From contig DASQFN010000117.1 of assembly GCA_035633115.1 (NCBI GenBank), positions 1 through 64,000 on the forward strand: a stretch of 64,000 nt of DNA, read 5' to 3'. Below the pieces are notes generated by a model. That model searched no databases. It saw only the letters and a program-made list of their open reading frames with translations, and was not told the origin of the DNA. The stretch is from Gemmatimonadaceae bacterium. GTDB lineage: Bacteria > Gemmatimonadota > Gemmatimonadetes > Gemmatimonadales > Gemmatimonadaceae. A program made the position numbers and the translations under genes. Shown piece after piece: positions 27,301 to 35,370 of this stretch (position 1 is its first letter; each line of letters starts with the position of its first letter).

Positions 27301-28558
27301 ACTCGTCCACCCTGAAGCGATTGAGCGGCCCGCCGGTCGCGCGCACCGTCCCTGTGATGTCTCCCTGCCAGTCGTAGGGAAACTCCTTCCCGTTCAGCGC
27401 CCGGATGAGGTCGAAGTTGACCGGCGCGGCCTGGAGACGAACGTCCTTCATGGCGAGCACCGGTCCGCCCACCGCGTAGGTCATGTCACCGATGAGCCGC
27501 GAGCGCGTGGTTCTGACGTCCATATCCGTTATCGCGTAGTCCATCACGTGCGGGTGACCGACGTTGTTGATCTCCAGATTCAATCGGCCGCCACCCGTGC
27601 GAGGGAGAGTCGCATACACCCACGCCACGTCGTTCAGCGAGACGGAGTCGCCCGTGATCTGAAGGGCGTACCGCATGGGCAGATCGTTTCCCCAGAAAAG
27701 CTTTCCGCGCGCCTTGCCGCTGGACCCGGGAAGATCGAATTGCGGTATGTTCAGCCACACCGAATCGCCGAGGATGCGGACGTCCCCCGCAAGCTTCCGG
27801 ATGTCGAGCGGCGGATCGGCGCTCGTCCCGCTGGCTCGCGTGATACGGAAGAAGCGCCCGATCGAGTCGGGCTCCGCGATGCGCGCGTAACTGAAGCTCG
27901 ACCTTAGGCCCGTGAACCTCCATGTGCGGGCAAATCCTTCGCGCGTTCTCCTGATCTCGCTCCGCCAGTCGTTGCCTGGCTCGTCGCGAGTGAGCGATCC
28001 GAGAGCGTGCGCTATGACGCTGTCGCGCTTCCGGCCGCGCAGCGTATCATCGGGATGCCAGGGCAGCGTAAGAACGACCTGGCCGTCGTGCACGTCGGCG
28101 GAGTCCATCACGATGAAATCCCCGAACCCCCTGCCGGTGCCGGGCTCCTCCGCCGGGCCCTCCGGGAATATGCGCCGCCAGTTCCAGTCTCCGTTCTCGT
28201 GCTCGCGTATGTGCACGACCGGATGCTGAACGTCGAGATGGCTGAGAAGAATCCGCCGGTCGAAAATGTCGCGCATATCGTAGCGCACGCGGATGCGCCC
28301 CGTGCTCACGAACAGCGAGTCCTCGTCGTCGCGGATCTCGAGGGAGTCGATTGTCACCCCGTTGAACAGTCCACCGCTGATTCGCCCGACGTAGATCGTC
28401 CCCTTCACCTGTCCGGACACCCACGACTGGACGAAGCGGCGCACCTGGCCCTGACCGTACTCCGTCTGCGTCAGCGAGAGCGCGATGAAAAACACGATCG
28501 CGATCACTGTGAGCAGAGTCAGTGCACTGAAGGTGACTATTCGTTGACGCCGTGACAT
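24371..28558 (-). CDS. tamB: TamB-like translocation and assembly module protein
   Basis: A 1395-residue protein with one N-terminal signal anchor (VTFSALTLLTVIAIVFFIALSL) followed by a very long beta-rich periplasmic region and the C-terminal TamB domain (DUF490). The latter is recognisable from GTLNAVRGTYRLNLVDPF, SGSLRFFGTPDLNPTLDIRA and PLSQSDLLSYLITGEPA. TamB/AsmA-like proteins form a groove between inner and outer membrane and are implicated in lipid transport and in outer-membrane protein assembly together with an Omp85 partner. The partner gene ends three bases upstream, confirming the pair. Confidence 0.94.
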   Translation of the reverse strand: MSRRQRIVTFSALTLLTVIAIVFFIALSLTQTEYGQGQVRRFVQSWVSGQVKGTIYVGRISGGLFNGVTIDSLEIRDDEDSLFVSTGRIRVRYDMRDIFDRRILLSHLDVQHPVVHIREHENGDWNWRRIFPEGPAEEPGTGRGFGDFIVMDSADVHDGQVVLTLPWHPDDTLRGRKRDSVIAHALGSLTRDEPGNDWRSEIRRTREGFARTWRFTGLRSSFSYARIAEPDSIGRFFRITRASGTSADPPLDIRKLAGDVRILGDSVWLNIPQFDLPGSSGKARGKLFWGNDLPMRYALQITGDSVSLNDVAWVYATLPRTGGGRLNLEINNVGHPHVMDYAITDMDVRTTRSRLIGDMTYAVGGPVLAMKDVRLQAAPVNFDLIRALNGKEFPYDWQGDITGTVRATGGPLNRFRVDESRFTFADANVPGAVTRGTARGGLDILYPAFTTFRGLDVDIETLDLRTIRYLNPAFLELRGTVSGTARLDSSWLDLRFSNADLVHHDDDLPTSRITGAGRVTYGDEFMIYDMALEAAPVSMTTLAKSYPDIPLRGNYTGPMSMKGTAPELAMVTTLTGAGGTIAYNGTVDANLPTYGAHGTGTVTGLNFRTLVENPKAPRTSLAGDYVVDFVGDSIVTGTGSLKTALKGTIEKIDIASSSASVRVDKGMAYIDTLLVRSASASGSASGSVAMTEAGSGKLGFVVSVDSLSDVKRYVNTATSLPADSLRGSLRVAGEVVGSARSMALSGTVSGHDLSAQGRRIGSLTGKFALRDLAGAPSGTLNLHAESLMAGPVGFTSVDADARLDSAGLAVFDASLVSGNGVTSTLRGSAMHSNDTTRIVLDSGRVTVSDGSSYRLDAPAHVMLVPGGGTLDSLLLSYSNARLAIRDVRLIGDSLRGNVRTDSVDLAILEAFIPGVQSARGPLVANVDMSGTVKQPVLSGQFRITDGVATLRNVGTRLERINADVALAGDTVFVKRLAAETRRERRGTMSVDGFVNLARYDNPEFSLRARAENFHIIEKPGLASLDISTDSVITLRGLYKAATVSGAVRVDRGTIYIPELITKKIVDLSDPEFAVILDTLLARDRTLLPETPSDFARNLSLENVQVNIGDAVWLRSSEANVKLGGSLNVTLGKSSRTNESSQLALEGTLNAVRGTYRLNLVDPFVQPTFDVESGSLRFFGTPDLNPTLDIRAIHTIRQPRQRSANVRDIRVRVTIGGTLERPLLSLDNPDNLPLSQSDLLSYLITGEPAIALDNSSAEYQSQLASVAIRYGGNLLTNAIPKNILDIVELQTAGYDASARTTDPYYYNLLNTRAILGKQIGNQWFVGLSTGLCVVNASNFVENFGLKLEYRFNSIYSAQAGIEPGSSDLTCARSNASQIQQQTPRQLGFDLFRTWRF

Positions 28559-28561
28559 CGT

Positions 28562-30838
28562 CTAAAAGGCCTGGCCTATCGCCAATCCAAAGGTCAGCCG
28601 GCTGCGGAAGCTGGTATTGCTTCTCGGCAGAAAAGTCGGACAGATGCCTTCGGATTGAACAAGTATGTTGCTGTTTGGATCCGGTCTGTGCACTGCCAGC
28701 CTGTTCCCCGGACTTACGCAAGGCAGTGAGCCCGCCTCGGCGCCGAGCTCGTCGCTCGACCCGACGACACGTGGAACCTCATAATAGATGGGTCCGGGCG
28801 GCCGGCTGTATGGATTGTACCCCACTACGAGACGCACCGGTCCAACCGGCGAGAGTGCGGTGAACTGAAATCCCGGCGTAACCTTGAGGCTGAAGTTCTG
28901 AAAGCTGCCGCGCTGCCCGCGATTCCAGACGTCGCCGGCGTCGGCAAAGACCGTCCACTGAAGCACCTCGGGAAGAAACGGGCTTCGCAGCCGCAGCTCC
29001 AGATTCGTCACGAGCAGTGAGTTGCCGCCAACCGGGACGGCGCGGCGAAAAGACGAATCACCCCCGGGTATGCGAAACAGCGTGTCCGTGAATGGGAAGA
29101 TCGGGTATGCAACTTCGTAGCTTCGCGCGATATAGATGGCCGATCCGAGCTCGTTCTGGGAGAATCCACGCACCGTTGTCGGACCGCCTGCATAGAGACG
29201 CTCCTGGGGCGGAATGAATCCCGTGTTGCTCAGAGATCTTCCGAACACGATACCGCCCCGCACGCGGAAGGCAATCACCGCCCCGCCGGGAATTCCCCAA
29301 TACTGCGACCGCTCCGCTAGCAATTTGCTGAAGCGCAGCGAGGAGTCCGACAGCGTCACCGGCGAGGCGTGACGCGCTTCCACCCTCCACTGCGAGCCCG
29401 CCGTCGGAGAGAAAACATTGTTCGAGTTGTCGCGGGATACGAGTGCACTCACCACCGCGAGACGCTGAGTCTGCTGTACGCGCTGCCGATCCTGTCTGTC
29501 GCAGATATTGAACACTGCGCAAAAAAGAGCCGGCTGCGCTTCCGTTCTGCCAAGGTCCATCGAGTAAGAGAGCGTCACCGGCGTGCGCCTGAAGCGGCGC
29601 CAGTCGAGCGACGCGATGCCTCCTATCGCAGTCGTTCGCAGATACGCGTTGTACTCGGAGACCCGTTCACTGAAGACGGTGATGTTCGGAAGCACGAGAA
29701 GGCTGCGGAATATCGGCTGACGGAGGGTCGCACCCACGTAATAGTTGAGTTTCCTGCTAAATGGGTCAGACCTGGCCTGCGGACAGACATCCTTCAGGCC
29801 GCTGAGCGGCTCGCCGATTCCAATCTTCGACACACGCGTAGTCAGGTCGAGACGCCGGGCGGTGTGCATGAAATTGTAGTTCGACAGCTCGCCGCTGACT
29901 CTGAAGCAGTCGAGCGTCCCGTATCCCGCGCCGAGCCGGGCGGCCCTCGTTGTGTTTTCCGCCAGGACCGCCTTGATCGTGAGGATCGAGTCGGTTGGGC
30001 CCGAGGCAGTGTCCGGAAGAAGTGAAACGTGCTGGTAAGCCTCGGTCTGATAGAGAGTGCGTTGCGCGTCAAGCAGCTCTTCCTCGCGATACACACGGCC
30101 CGAGTCGAGCCCGATGATTCGGCGCACGACCGGCAACGGGATCTGCTGAGACTTACCCGAAAACGGCACGACCGCTATGTCGACGCCGCCAATCCGGGTG
30201 AAGGGTCCCGGCTGAACGGCAATGGTGTCGAACGCTGCGAGTCTCAGCGAATCGACGCCGAAGCTGTTGGTGACGACCGCGCGCGGGTAGCCGTTGTTGC
30301 GCAGGCGACGTGCTATCGTATCGCGCGCAGCTTCTACAAGGACGCGATCGAATCTCTGTCCCGCCCGGATTGGAAGTCCGCGTGTGATTCGGCCTGGCTC
30401 GGGAACCGAGTCGAGGCCGGCAATGACCAGAGACTCGAGTCGAGTCGGTCGCCCCTCGTTGATTTTGAATTCGACCTCCACGCCTCCGGCGCCGGCGCTT
30501 CTCACCGCGGTGTCGACGGTAACATCGGGGAATCCGCGCCTTCGGTAGAAGACGATGAGCCGGGCGCGATCCTTTGGAAGCTCCGCGCGATCGAGGCACC
30601 GACGGGCGGTGAACGGCAAATGCAGAAACCGCCGCGCCCACGCGGACGGTGTGGTGACGATGATCTTCGCCAGCTCGGCCGAGGTAAACGCCGTGTTGCC
30701 GGTAAACTCGAGCTCCCTCACCTCCAGATCCCCCGTCTCGCAGGTCACGTCCTGGGCGGAGGCGGTTCGCGCGGCGATGAGAAAAAGTGCTGGGAGAGCG
30801 AACTGCGGAATGCGCCGCGCGAATCCGTGAAGCATCAC
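28562..30838 (-). CDS. Omp85-family outer-membrane assembly protein (BamA/TamA)
   Basis: A 758-residue exported protein with signal peptide (FALPALFLIAARTASAQ), several POTRA domains (for example VRELEFTGNTAFTSAELAKI and IGGVDIAVVPFSGK) and a C-terminal 16-strand barrel ending in the outer-membrane signal RSRLTFGLAIGQAF. The conserved barrel loop motif is seen as LYAGGPTTVRGFSQNELG. Adjacency to tamB suggests a TamA role, while BamA itself cannot be ruled out from sequence alone. Translation is coupled to the upstream small gene by a 4-base overlap. Confidence 0.93.
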   Translation of the reverse strand: MMLHGFARRIPQFALPALFLIAARTASAQDVTCETGDLEVRELEFTGNTAFTSAELAKIIVTTPSAWARRFLHLPFTARRCLDRAELPKDRARLIVFYRRRGFPDVTVDTAVRSAGAGGVEVEFKINEGRPTRLESLVIAGLDSVPEPGRITRGLPIRAGQRFDRVLVEAARDTIARRLRNNGYPRAVVTNSFGVDSLRLAAFDTIAVQPGPFTRIGGVDIAVVPFSGKSQQIPLPVVRRIIGLDSGRVYREEELLDAQRTLYQTEAYQHVSLLPDTASGPTDSILTIKAVLAENTTRAARLGAGYGTLDCFRVSGELSNYNFMHTARRLDLTTRVSKIGIGEPLSGLKDVCPQARSDPFSRKLNYYVGATLRQPIFRSLLVLPNITVFSERVSEYNAYLRTTAIGGIASLDWRRFRRTPVTLSYSMDLGRTEAQPALFCAVFNICDRQDRQRVQQTQRLAVVSALVSRDNSNNVFSPTAGSQWRVEARHASPVTLSDSSLRFSKLLAERSQYWGIPGGAVIAFRVRGGIVFGRSLSNTGFIPPQERLYAGGPTTVRGFSQNELGSAIYIARSYEVAYPIFPFTDTLFRIPGGDSSFRRAVPVGGNSLLVTNLELRLRSPFLPEVLQWTVFADAGDVWNRGQRGSFQNFSLKVTPGFQFTALSPVGPVRLVVGYNPYSRPPGPIYYEVPRVVGSSDELGAEAGSLPCVSPGNRLAVHRPDPNSNILVQSEGICPTFLPRSNTSFRSRLTFGLAIGQAF

Positions 30839-31101
30839 CCGCTGGGAGTTCGGTCCCAGGGGCCGGCGGGTCCGCTCGTGGGCTCGGGCGGCTCCGGCTC
30901 ACGCGCCAGCGCGTCCGGCGGTACCAACGGAGTGCGCTGGATTAAGAGTTGCACAAGGTAAAATCCCGCAAGGCCCGCCGCGATGCCGACGCCGATGGCA
31001 GGCACGAGGTCAGCGGCACCCAGGTGGCGCCTGTAATAGTAGTCTTCACTCAAATTGACGCCTTCAAGAGGGCTGGGTAAGTTCTCGCGTTCGCCCACCA
31101 C
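30835..31101 (-). CDS. Small single-span membrane protein upstream of the Omp85 gene
   Basis: An 88-residue protein with a charged N-terminus containing a tyrosine run (LSEDYYYRRHLG), one transmembrane helix (AIGVGIAAGLAGFYLVQLLI) and a Pro/Glu-rich C-terminal tail. I know no family. Its stop overlaps the start of the Omp85 gene, so it is probably co-translated with outer-membrane assembly factors. Divergent from the peptide-binding protein gene by 17 bases between starts. Confidence 0.7.
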   Translation of the reverse strand: MVGERENLPSPLEGVNLSEDYYYRRHLGAADLVPAIGVGIAAGLAGFYLVQLLIQRTPLVPPDALAREPEPPEPTSGPAGPWDRTPSG

Positions 31102-31118
31102 ATGTCAACGGTACCGTA

Positions 31119-32687
31119 ATGCACATCCGACGATTCGCCTTGGCGGCGCTGACCGCCATCGTCGCGTGCACCGGGGGCGAATCCTCGCCCGCGCGTCGCA
31201 CGCTGATCGATTCCCGCGACACCTACGATCCCCGCTCCCTCGATCCCGCCCTTTCAACCGATGCGCCAACCGGGCGCGCAGTCTCGTACGTTTTCGACGG
31301 ACTCGTCCGGTTCACGCCCGAGGCGCAGCTCGTACCGGGCCTGGCACGAGACTGGATCGTCTCCCCCGACGGACTCACCTACACGTTTCACCTCAGGTCC
31401 GGCGTAAAGTTCCACGACGGGAGGCCTTTTGGCGCGCGGAACGTAATCTCGAGCTTTCAGCGCGCCCTCGACCCCGTAACCAAGGGTGGACGTGGCTGGC
31501 CGCTCTATCCGATCGCCGGCGCCAAGGAGTATGCGGACGGCAAAGCCCGATCGATCGCCGGACTCTCCGCGCCCAACGACAGCACCGTCGTCATGCGGCT
31601 CACGGAGCCATTCGGAATTTTCCCCAAGCTGCTGGCGATGCCGGTTGCCTCGATCGTGCCCGACTCGGTGCCCGCCAATTTTGGCGAGCATCCCGTGGGC
31701 ACGGGCCCCTGGAAGTTCGTCGAGTGGAAGCACGACGACTACCTCCTCTACGCGAAGAACGACGGTTACTGGGGCGGCGCACCGAAGGCTGATTCGCTGA
31801 GAGCACGCATCATCCCGGAGCCCAGCACGGCTGTCGCGGAATTCGAGTCGGGGAACGTCGACGTCCTTTACGTGCCCGAAGGTGAGACCCGCAACTGGGA
31901 GGAGACCGACGACAAGAAGGCGATGCTCGAGTCGGCCCCCGCACTCAGGATGCTTTACGTCGCCATCAACACCACTCGCGGGCCGCTGAAAGATCCGCGC
32001 GTCCGCCAGGCGCTGAACTATGCGACAGACGTTCGCGGTATCCTGGATGGAATCATGAGCGGCCGCGGCAACCTCGCCGCCGGCGTCATCCCGCCGTCGC
32101 TCGCCGGCGGAGACTCCACGCGAAAGGGCTATGCACGAGATGTCGCCAAAGCCAAGCAGCTCCTCGCCGACGCAGGTCATCGTAACGGAATCGACGTCGA
32201 GCTGTGGTCATCGCAGACAGCGCCCTTCCCGCGGATCGCGCAGACGATACAGGCGAACCTTGCGGATGCCGGCGTACGCGTGAAGCTCGTCCAGCGCGAT
32301 GCGTCATCCATGCGCGAGGCCGCGCGCGCCGGACAGACTGATATGGCACTCAAGGACTGGTTCGCCGACTACCCCGACGCCGAGAATTTCCTATATCCTC
32401 TGCTTCACACGAGCAACAAGGGAGTCGGCGGAAACGTCTCCTTCTACTCGAACCCGCAGTTCGACAAGCTCGTGTCGGATGCCCGGCGCGAGCCGGACGA
32501 AACAAAGCGCGTCGCGATGTACCGTGACGCAGACCTCATGTCCTACAACGACGCGCCGATGATCTACCTGTTCTTCTACAAGGAGCTCTACGCCATCCAG
32601 CCGTGGATCACCGATTTCAAGGTTCCGTCCATCTTCACGGGCCAGGCATGGACGTCAGTTCAGATCAAACGGCAGCAGCAGCAGTGA
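31119..32687 (+). CDS. Peptide/nickel ABC transporter substrate-binding lipoprotein
   Basis: A 522-residue family 5 extracellular solute-binding protein (OppA/DppA type). A lipoprotein signal is visible, with Cys17 following TAIVA. Family motifs: DPRSLDPALSTDAPTGR, VSPDGLTYTFHLRSGVKFHDG and GTGPWKFVEWKHDD, and late KDWFADYPDAENFLYPL. It would bind peptides or similar ligands at the outer face of the inner membrane. The permease gene follows after 12 bases. Confidence 0.93.
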   Translation: MHIRRFALAALTAIVACTGGESSPARRTLIDSRDTYDPRSLDPALSTDAPTGRAVSYVFDGLVRFTPEAQLVPGLARDWIVSPDGLTYTFHLRSGVKFHDGRPFGARNVISSFQRALDPVTKGGRGWPLYPIAGAKEYADGKARSIAGLSAPNDSTVVMRLTEPFGIFPKLLAMPVASIVPDSVPANFGEHPVGTGPWKFVEWKHDDYLLYAKNDGYWGGAPKADSLRARIIPEPSTAVAEFESGNVDVLYVPEGETRNWEETDDKKAMLESAPALRMLYVAINTTRGPLKDPRVRQALNYATDVRGILDGIMSGRGNLAAGVIPPSLAGGDSTRKGYARDVAKAKQLLADAGHRNGIDVELWSSQTAPFPRIAQTIQANLADAGVRVKLVQRDASSMREAARAGQTDMALKDWFADYPDAENFLYPLLHTSNKGVGGNVSFYSNPQFDKLVSDARREPDETKRVAMYRDADLMSYNDAPMIYLFFYKELYAIQPWITDFKVPSIFTGQAWTSVQIKRQQQQ

Positions 32688-32699
32688 CCGGATAGGTCA

Positions 32700-33620
32700 T
32701 TGTTCGCCTTCATCATACGCCGCCTCGTCCTCTCCATTCCGACGCTCCTCGGCGTCATGGTCGTCGTATTCCTGCTCCTGTACGTGGCGCCCGGTGACCC
32801 GGTGCAGGACATGGTTGGCGAGCGCGCAGACGCGGAGACAATCGCGCGCCTGCGAAAGGAGCTGCATCTCGACGAGCCCGTGCTGAAGCAGTTCGCGCTT
32901 TACACCGGCGGGGTTCTTCGCGGCGATCTCGGCCGCTCGTACATCACGCAGCGCCCGATAATCCAGGACATTCGCGAGCGATTCCCAAAAACGCTGCTGC
33001 TTGCGGGCTCGGCAATGCTCCTCGCCTCGGTCCTGGGTATCACGATAGGTGTGCTGAGCTCGCGCAATCCGGGGGGATGGTTCGACCGCATATCGCTCGG
33101 CCTGGCGTACCTGGGGATCTCCTTCCCGGTGTACTGGGTGGGACTGATCCTGATCCTGGTATTCGCGGTGACTCTCAAGTGGCTGCCGCCGTCGGGATAC
33201 GGCGGCGTCGAGTATCTGATCCTGCCCGCGCTCGCGCTGGGCTCGAGGTCCATCGCATTTCTCGCGCGCGTCACGCGATCGGCGATGCTCGACGTACTCC
33301 ACAGCGATTTCGTGAGAACGGCGCGGGCAAAAGGTTTGACTGAGCAGGTTGTGGTGATGCGGCACGCGCTCAGGAACGCGCTAATCCCGATAGTAACTGT
33401 GCTCGGCCTCGACTTCGGGTACTACCTGACGGGGAGCATTCTTACAGAAACGATCTTCTCGTGGCCGGGAATCGGTCGCTATGTGGTCAACGCGATTGCG
33501 CGCCGCGATCTTCCCGCAATCAGCGGGACGGTTTTGTTCCTGAGCTTCGTGTTCGTTCTCGTCAATCTTCTCACCGACCTCGCATACGCGAAGGCCGACC
33601 CACGAGTGACGTACAGCTAG
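32700..33620 (+). CDS. Peptide ABC transporter permease, DppB/OppB type
   Basis: TTG 32700 gives 306 residues with about six helices, the N-terminal FIIRRLVLSIPTLLGVMVVVF typical of DppB (given here in part as RRLVLSIPTLLGVM), the EAA loop (DFVRTARAKGLTEQVVVMRH) that contacts the ATPase, and the TETIFSWPGIGRYV motif. A complete importer needs a second permease (DppC) and one or two ATPases; none follows, as a large inverted repeat and a convergent gene come next. Partners must lie elsewhere or the system has been truncated. Confidence 0.93.
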   Translation: MFAFIIRRLVLSIPTLLGVMVVVFLLLYVAPGDPVQDMVGERADAETIARLRKELHLDEPVLKQFALYTGGVLRGDLGRSYITQRPIIQDIRERFPKTLLLAGSAMLLASVLGITIGVLSSRNPGGWFDRISLGLAYLGISFPVYWVGLILILVFAVTLKWLPPSGYGGVEYLILPALALGSRSIAFLARVTRSAMLDVLHSDFVRTARAKGLTEQVVVMRHALRNALIPIVTVLGLDFGYYLTGSILTETIFSWPGIGRYVVNAIARRDLPAISGTVLFLSFVFVLVNLLTDLAYAKADPRVTYS

Positions 33621-33623
33621 CGG

Positions 33624-33750
33624 GAAGGATGTGGGGGAGATTTTCGGATCCTATTGCCAGTATTGGCAATCGCGCTACGATGGTCGTCTGCGGCACCAGG
33701 TGCATTGCCAATACTGGCAATGAGATCCGAAAATCTCCCCCATATCCTTC
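33624..33750. repeat. Large inverted repeat with 47-bp arms and nested palindrome
   Basis: Arms 33624-33670 and 33704-33750 are inverted copies identical at 44 of 47 positions, separated by 33 bases. The inner end of each arm is itself nearly palindromic (ATTGCCAGTATTGGCAAT on the left), and the outer part holds TGGGGGAGATTTTCGGATC. It begins 4 bases after the permease stop and ends 19 bases before the convergent reductase stop. It can fold into a long hairpin and may act as a two-way terminator, but no T-run follows the stem, and its size is more like a mobile palindromic element. Confidence 0.75.
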
Positions 33751-33768
33751 GCGCGGTCAGCTACAGCG

Positions 33769-34782
33769 CTAGTCGTCCTTTTGCCCGAAAACGGCCATGT
33801 TGGATGAGTGCCCCGGATTGACCTTCTTCTCGGGGTAGATCCAGTGAAAGGCTTGATTGACCGCGGCTGCAGCCTCCCCGAAACCGGTCGCTATCAGCTT
33901 CAGCTTTCCCGGATAAGCCGTGATATCGCCCGCGGCATATATGCCGGGTCGTCCCGTCTCCATCAGCGAGTTGACGACGATCTCGTCCTTCTCGAGAGTC
34001 AGCCCCCAATTGGCGAGCGGACCGATGTCGCTCACGAAGCCCAGCATCGGGAGCACTGAGTCAGCCTCGACGTCCCGGGTCTCTTTCGTTTTCACGTCGC
34101 GCAGTGTCACGCCGGTGAGTCGGTCGTCGCTCGACAGAACGTCGTGCAGCTCATGAAAGGGCAGCAAAGTGGTTCGCCCGGCCACGACTGCAGCGTTGAC
34201 CTCCGCGACCGTTGCTCCGTGCGCCCGATACCTGTCGCTTCGGTGCACCAGCGTCACCGCGGCGGCGCGATCGCGAAGCTGGTGCGCCCAGTCGAACGCC
34301 GTGTCTCCGCCGCCGATGATCACGATCCTCTGGTCTCGAAACAATTCCGGGTCGGCGACGTTGTCGAAAATCCCACGCCCATACCACGGCTCCGCGCACG
34401 CCTGCGGCAAGCGGCGGGGGGTAAACGCCCCGATTCCGGCGGCGATTATCACCGACCGGCTCGGAAAACGGTCGGTCTCCGTGACCAGGACGAAATGCCC
34501 ATTCTCTTGCTCGAGACCTGTAACGTGCTGGTTGAGAAACGAGGGGAAATTGAACTGCCCCGCCTGGTCGGCTAGAGCGTTTACGAGGTCCTTCGCGAGG
34601 ATCTGCCGGTAGCCGCCGACATCGAAGATGTACTTCTCGGGATACAGAGCGGTGAGCTGCCCGCCGAGCTGCGGAAGCGTGTCGACTATCTGCGCCGTCG
34701 CGCCCCGCATGCCTGCATAAAAGGAGGCGAAAAGACCCGTCGGTCCACCGCCGATGATCGTCATGTCCCTTATCTCGTGCAT
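33769..34782 (-). CDS. Ferredoxin/flavodoxin-NADP+ reductase, thioredoxin-reductase-like
   Basis: ATG 34782 (MHEIRDMTIIGGGPTGLFAS) gives 337 residues. It has an FAD-binding GGGPTGLFASFYAG motif, an NADPH-binding VIIGGGDTAFDWA motif and the late GIYAAGDITAYPGKLKLIA flavin motif. The redox CxxC of thioredoxin reductases is missing, which places it with the TrxR-like ferredoxin-NADP reductases found in Bacillus and green sulfur bacteria. It would reduce ferredoxin or flavodoxin for biosynthetic electron supply. Divergent from the adenosyltransferase gene, 28 bases between starts. Confidence 0.92.
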   Translation of the reverse strand: MHEIRDMTIIGGGPTGLFASFYAGMRGATAQIVDTLPQLGGQLTALYPEKYIFDVGGYRQILAKDLVNALADQAGQFNFPSFLNQHVTGLEQENGHFVLVTETDRFPSRSVIIAAGIGAFTPRRLPQACAEPWYGRGIFDNVADPELFRDQRIVIIGGGDTAFDWAHQLRDRAAAVTLVHRSDRYRAHGATVAEVNAAVVAGRTTLLPFHELHDVLSSDDRLTGVTLRDVKTKETRDVEADSVLPMLGFVSDIGPLANWGLTLEKDEIVVNSLMETGRPGIYAAGDITAYPGKLKLIATGFGEAAAAVNQAFHWIYPEKKVNPGHSSNMAVFGQKDD

Positions 34783-34810
34783 CGCGCAAAATATAGCCAC
34801 ATTTCAAATC

Positions 34811-35356
34811 ATGAAGATTTACACGAAGACCGGCGACGAAGGCATGACCGGACTCTTCGGTGGCGGCCGCGTCTCTAAGGATCATGCGCGCGTCGAGGCG
34901 TACGGCGATGTGGATGAGCTCAACGCATTCGTCGGGCTCGCTCGTGCCGCCGAGCCGATGCCGCAGATAGACGAAGTGCTCGTTCCGATCCAGCGCGATC
35001 TCTTCAGCATCGGCGCCTTGCTCGCAACTCCGGATCAGGAAAAGATGCAGCAGCATCTCAGCAAAGCGCGCATCGGTGACGATCGGATTGCCGAGCTCGA
35101 GCATTCCATAGATGCATGCGATCGCGAGCTCGACACATTGAAGGCGTTCATCCTGCCCGGTGGAACGCAGAAAGCCGCAGCACTTCATGTCGCCCGCACA
35201 GTATGCCGGCGCGCCGAGCGACGTGTGATCAGCCTGCAGCGGGAGGTGGAGATCCCTCAGATCGTGGTGGTCTACCTCAATCGCCTGTCTGATCTTCTCT
35301 TCACTCTCGCCAGGGCTGCCAATGCCCGGGCAGGAGCGGGAGAGGTGACCTGGTAG
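34811..35356 (+). CDS. PduO-type cob(I)yrinic acid a,c-diamide adenosyltransferase
   Basis: ATG 34811 gives 181 residues with the ATP-binding N-terminus (MKIYTKTGDEGMTGLFGGGR), VEAYGDVDELNAFVG and the C-terminal VCRRAERRVISL plus YLNRLSDLLFTLARAAN signatures. The enzyme transfers the 5-prime-deoxyadenosyl group of ATP to cob(I)alamin, making coenzyme B12. The overlap of the promoter region with the divergent reductase gene is suggestive, since the enzyme needs reduced cobalamin, but that link is inference. Confidence 0.95.
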   Translation: MKIYTKTGDEGMTGLFGGGRVSKDHARVEAYGDVDELNAFVGLARAAEPMPQIDEVLVPIQRDLFSIGALLATPDQEKMQQHLSKARIGDDRIAELEHSIDACDRELDTLKAFILPGGTQKAAALHVARTVCRRAERRVISLQREVEIPQIVVVYLNRLSDLLFTLARAANARAGAGEVTW

Positions 35357-35370
35357 CGGGCAACTCCGGG

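Noticed and set aside
26768-27907. 379-codon plus-strand open frame inside tamB
   Set aside because: Antisense to the TamB coding sequence; Arg/Val/His-rich translation without recognisable features.
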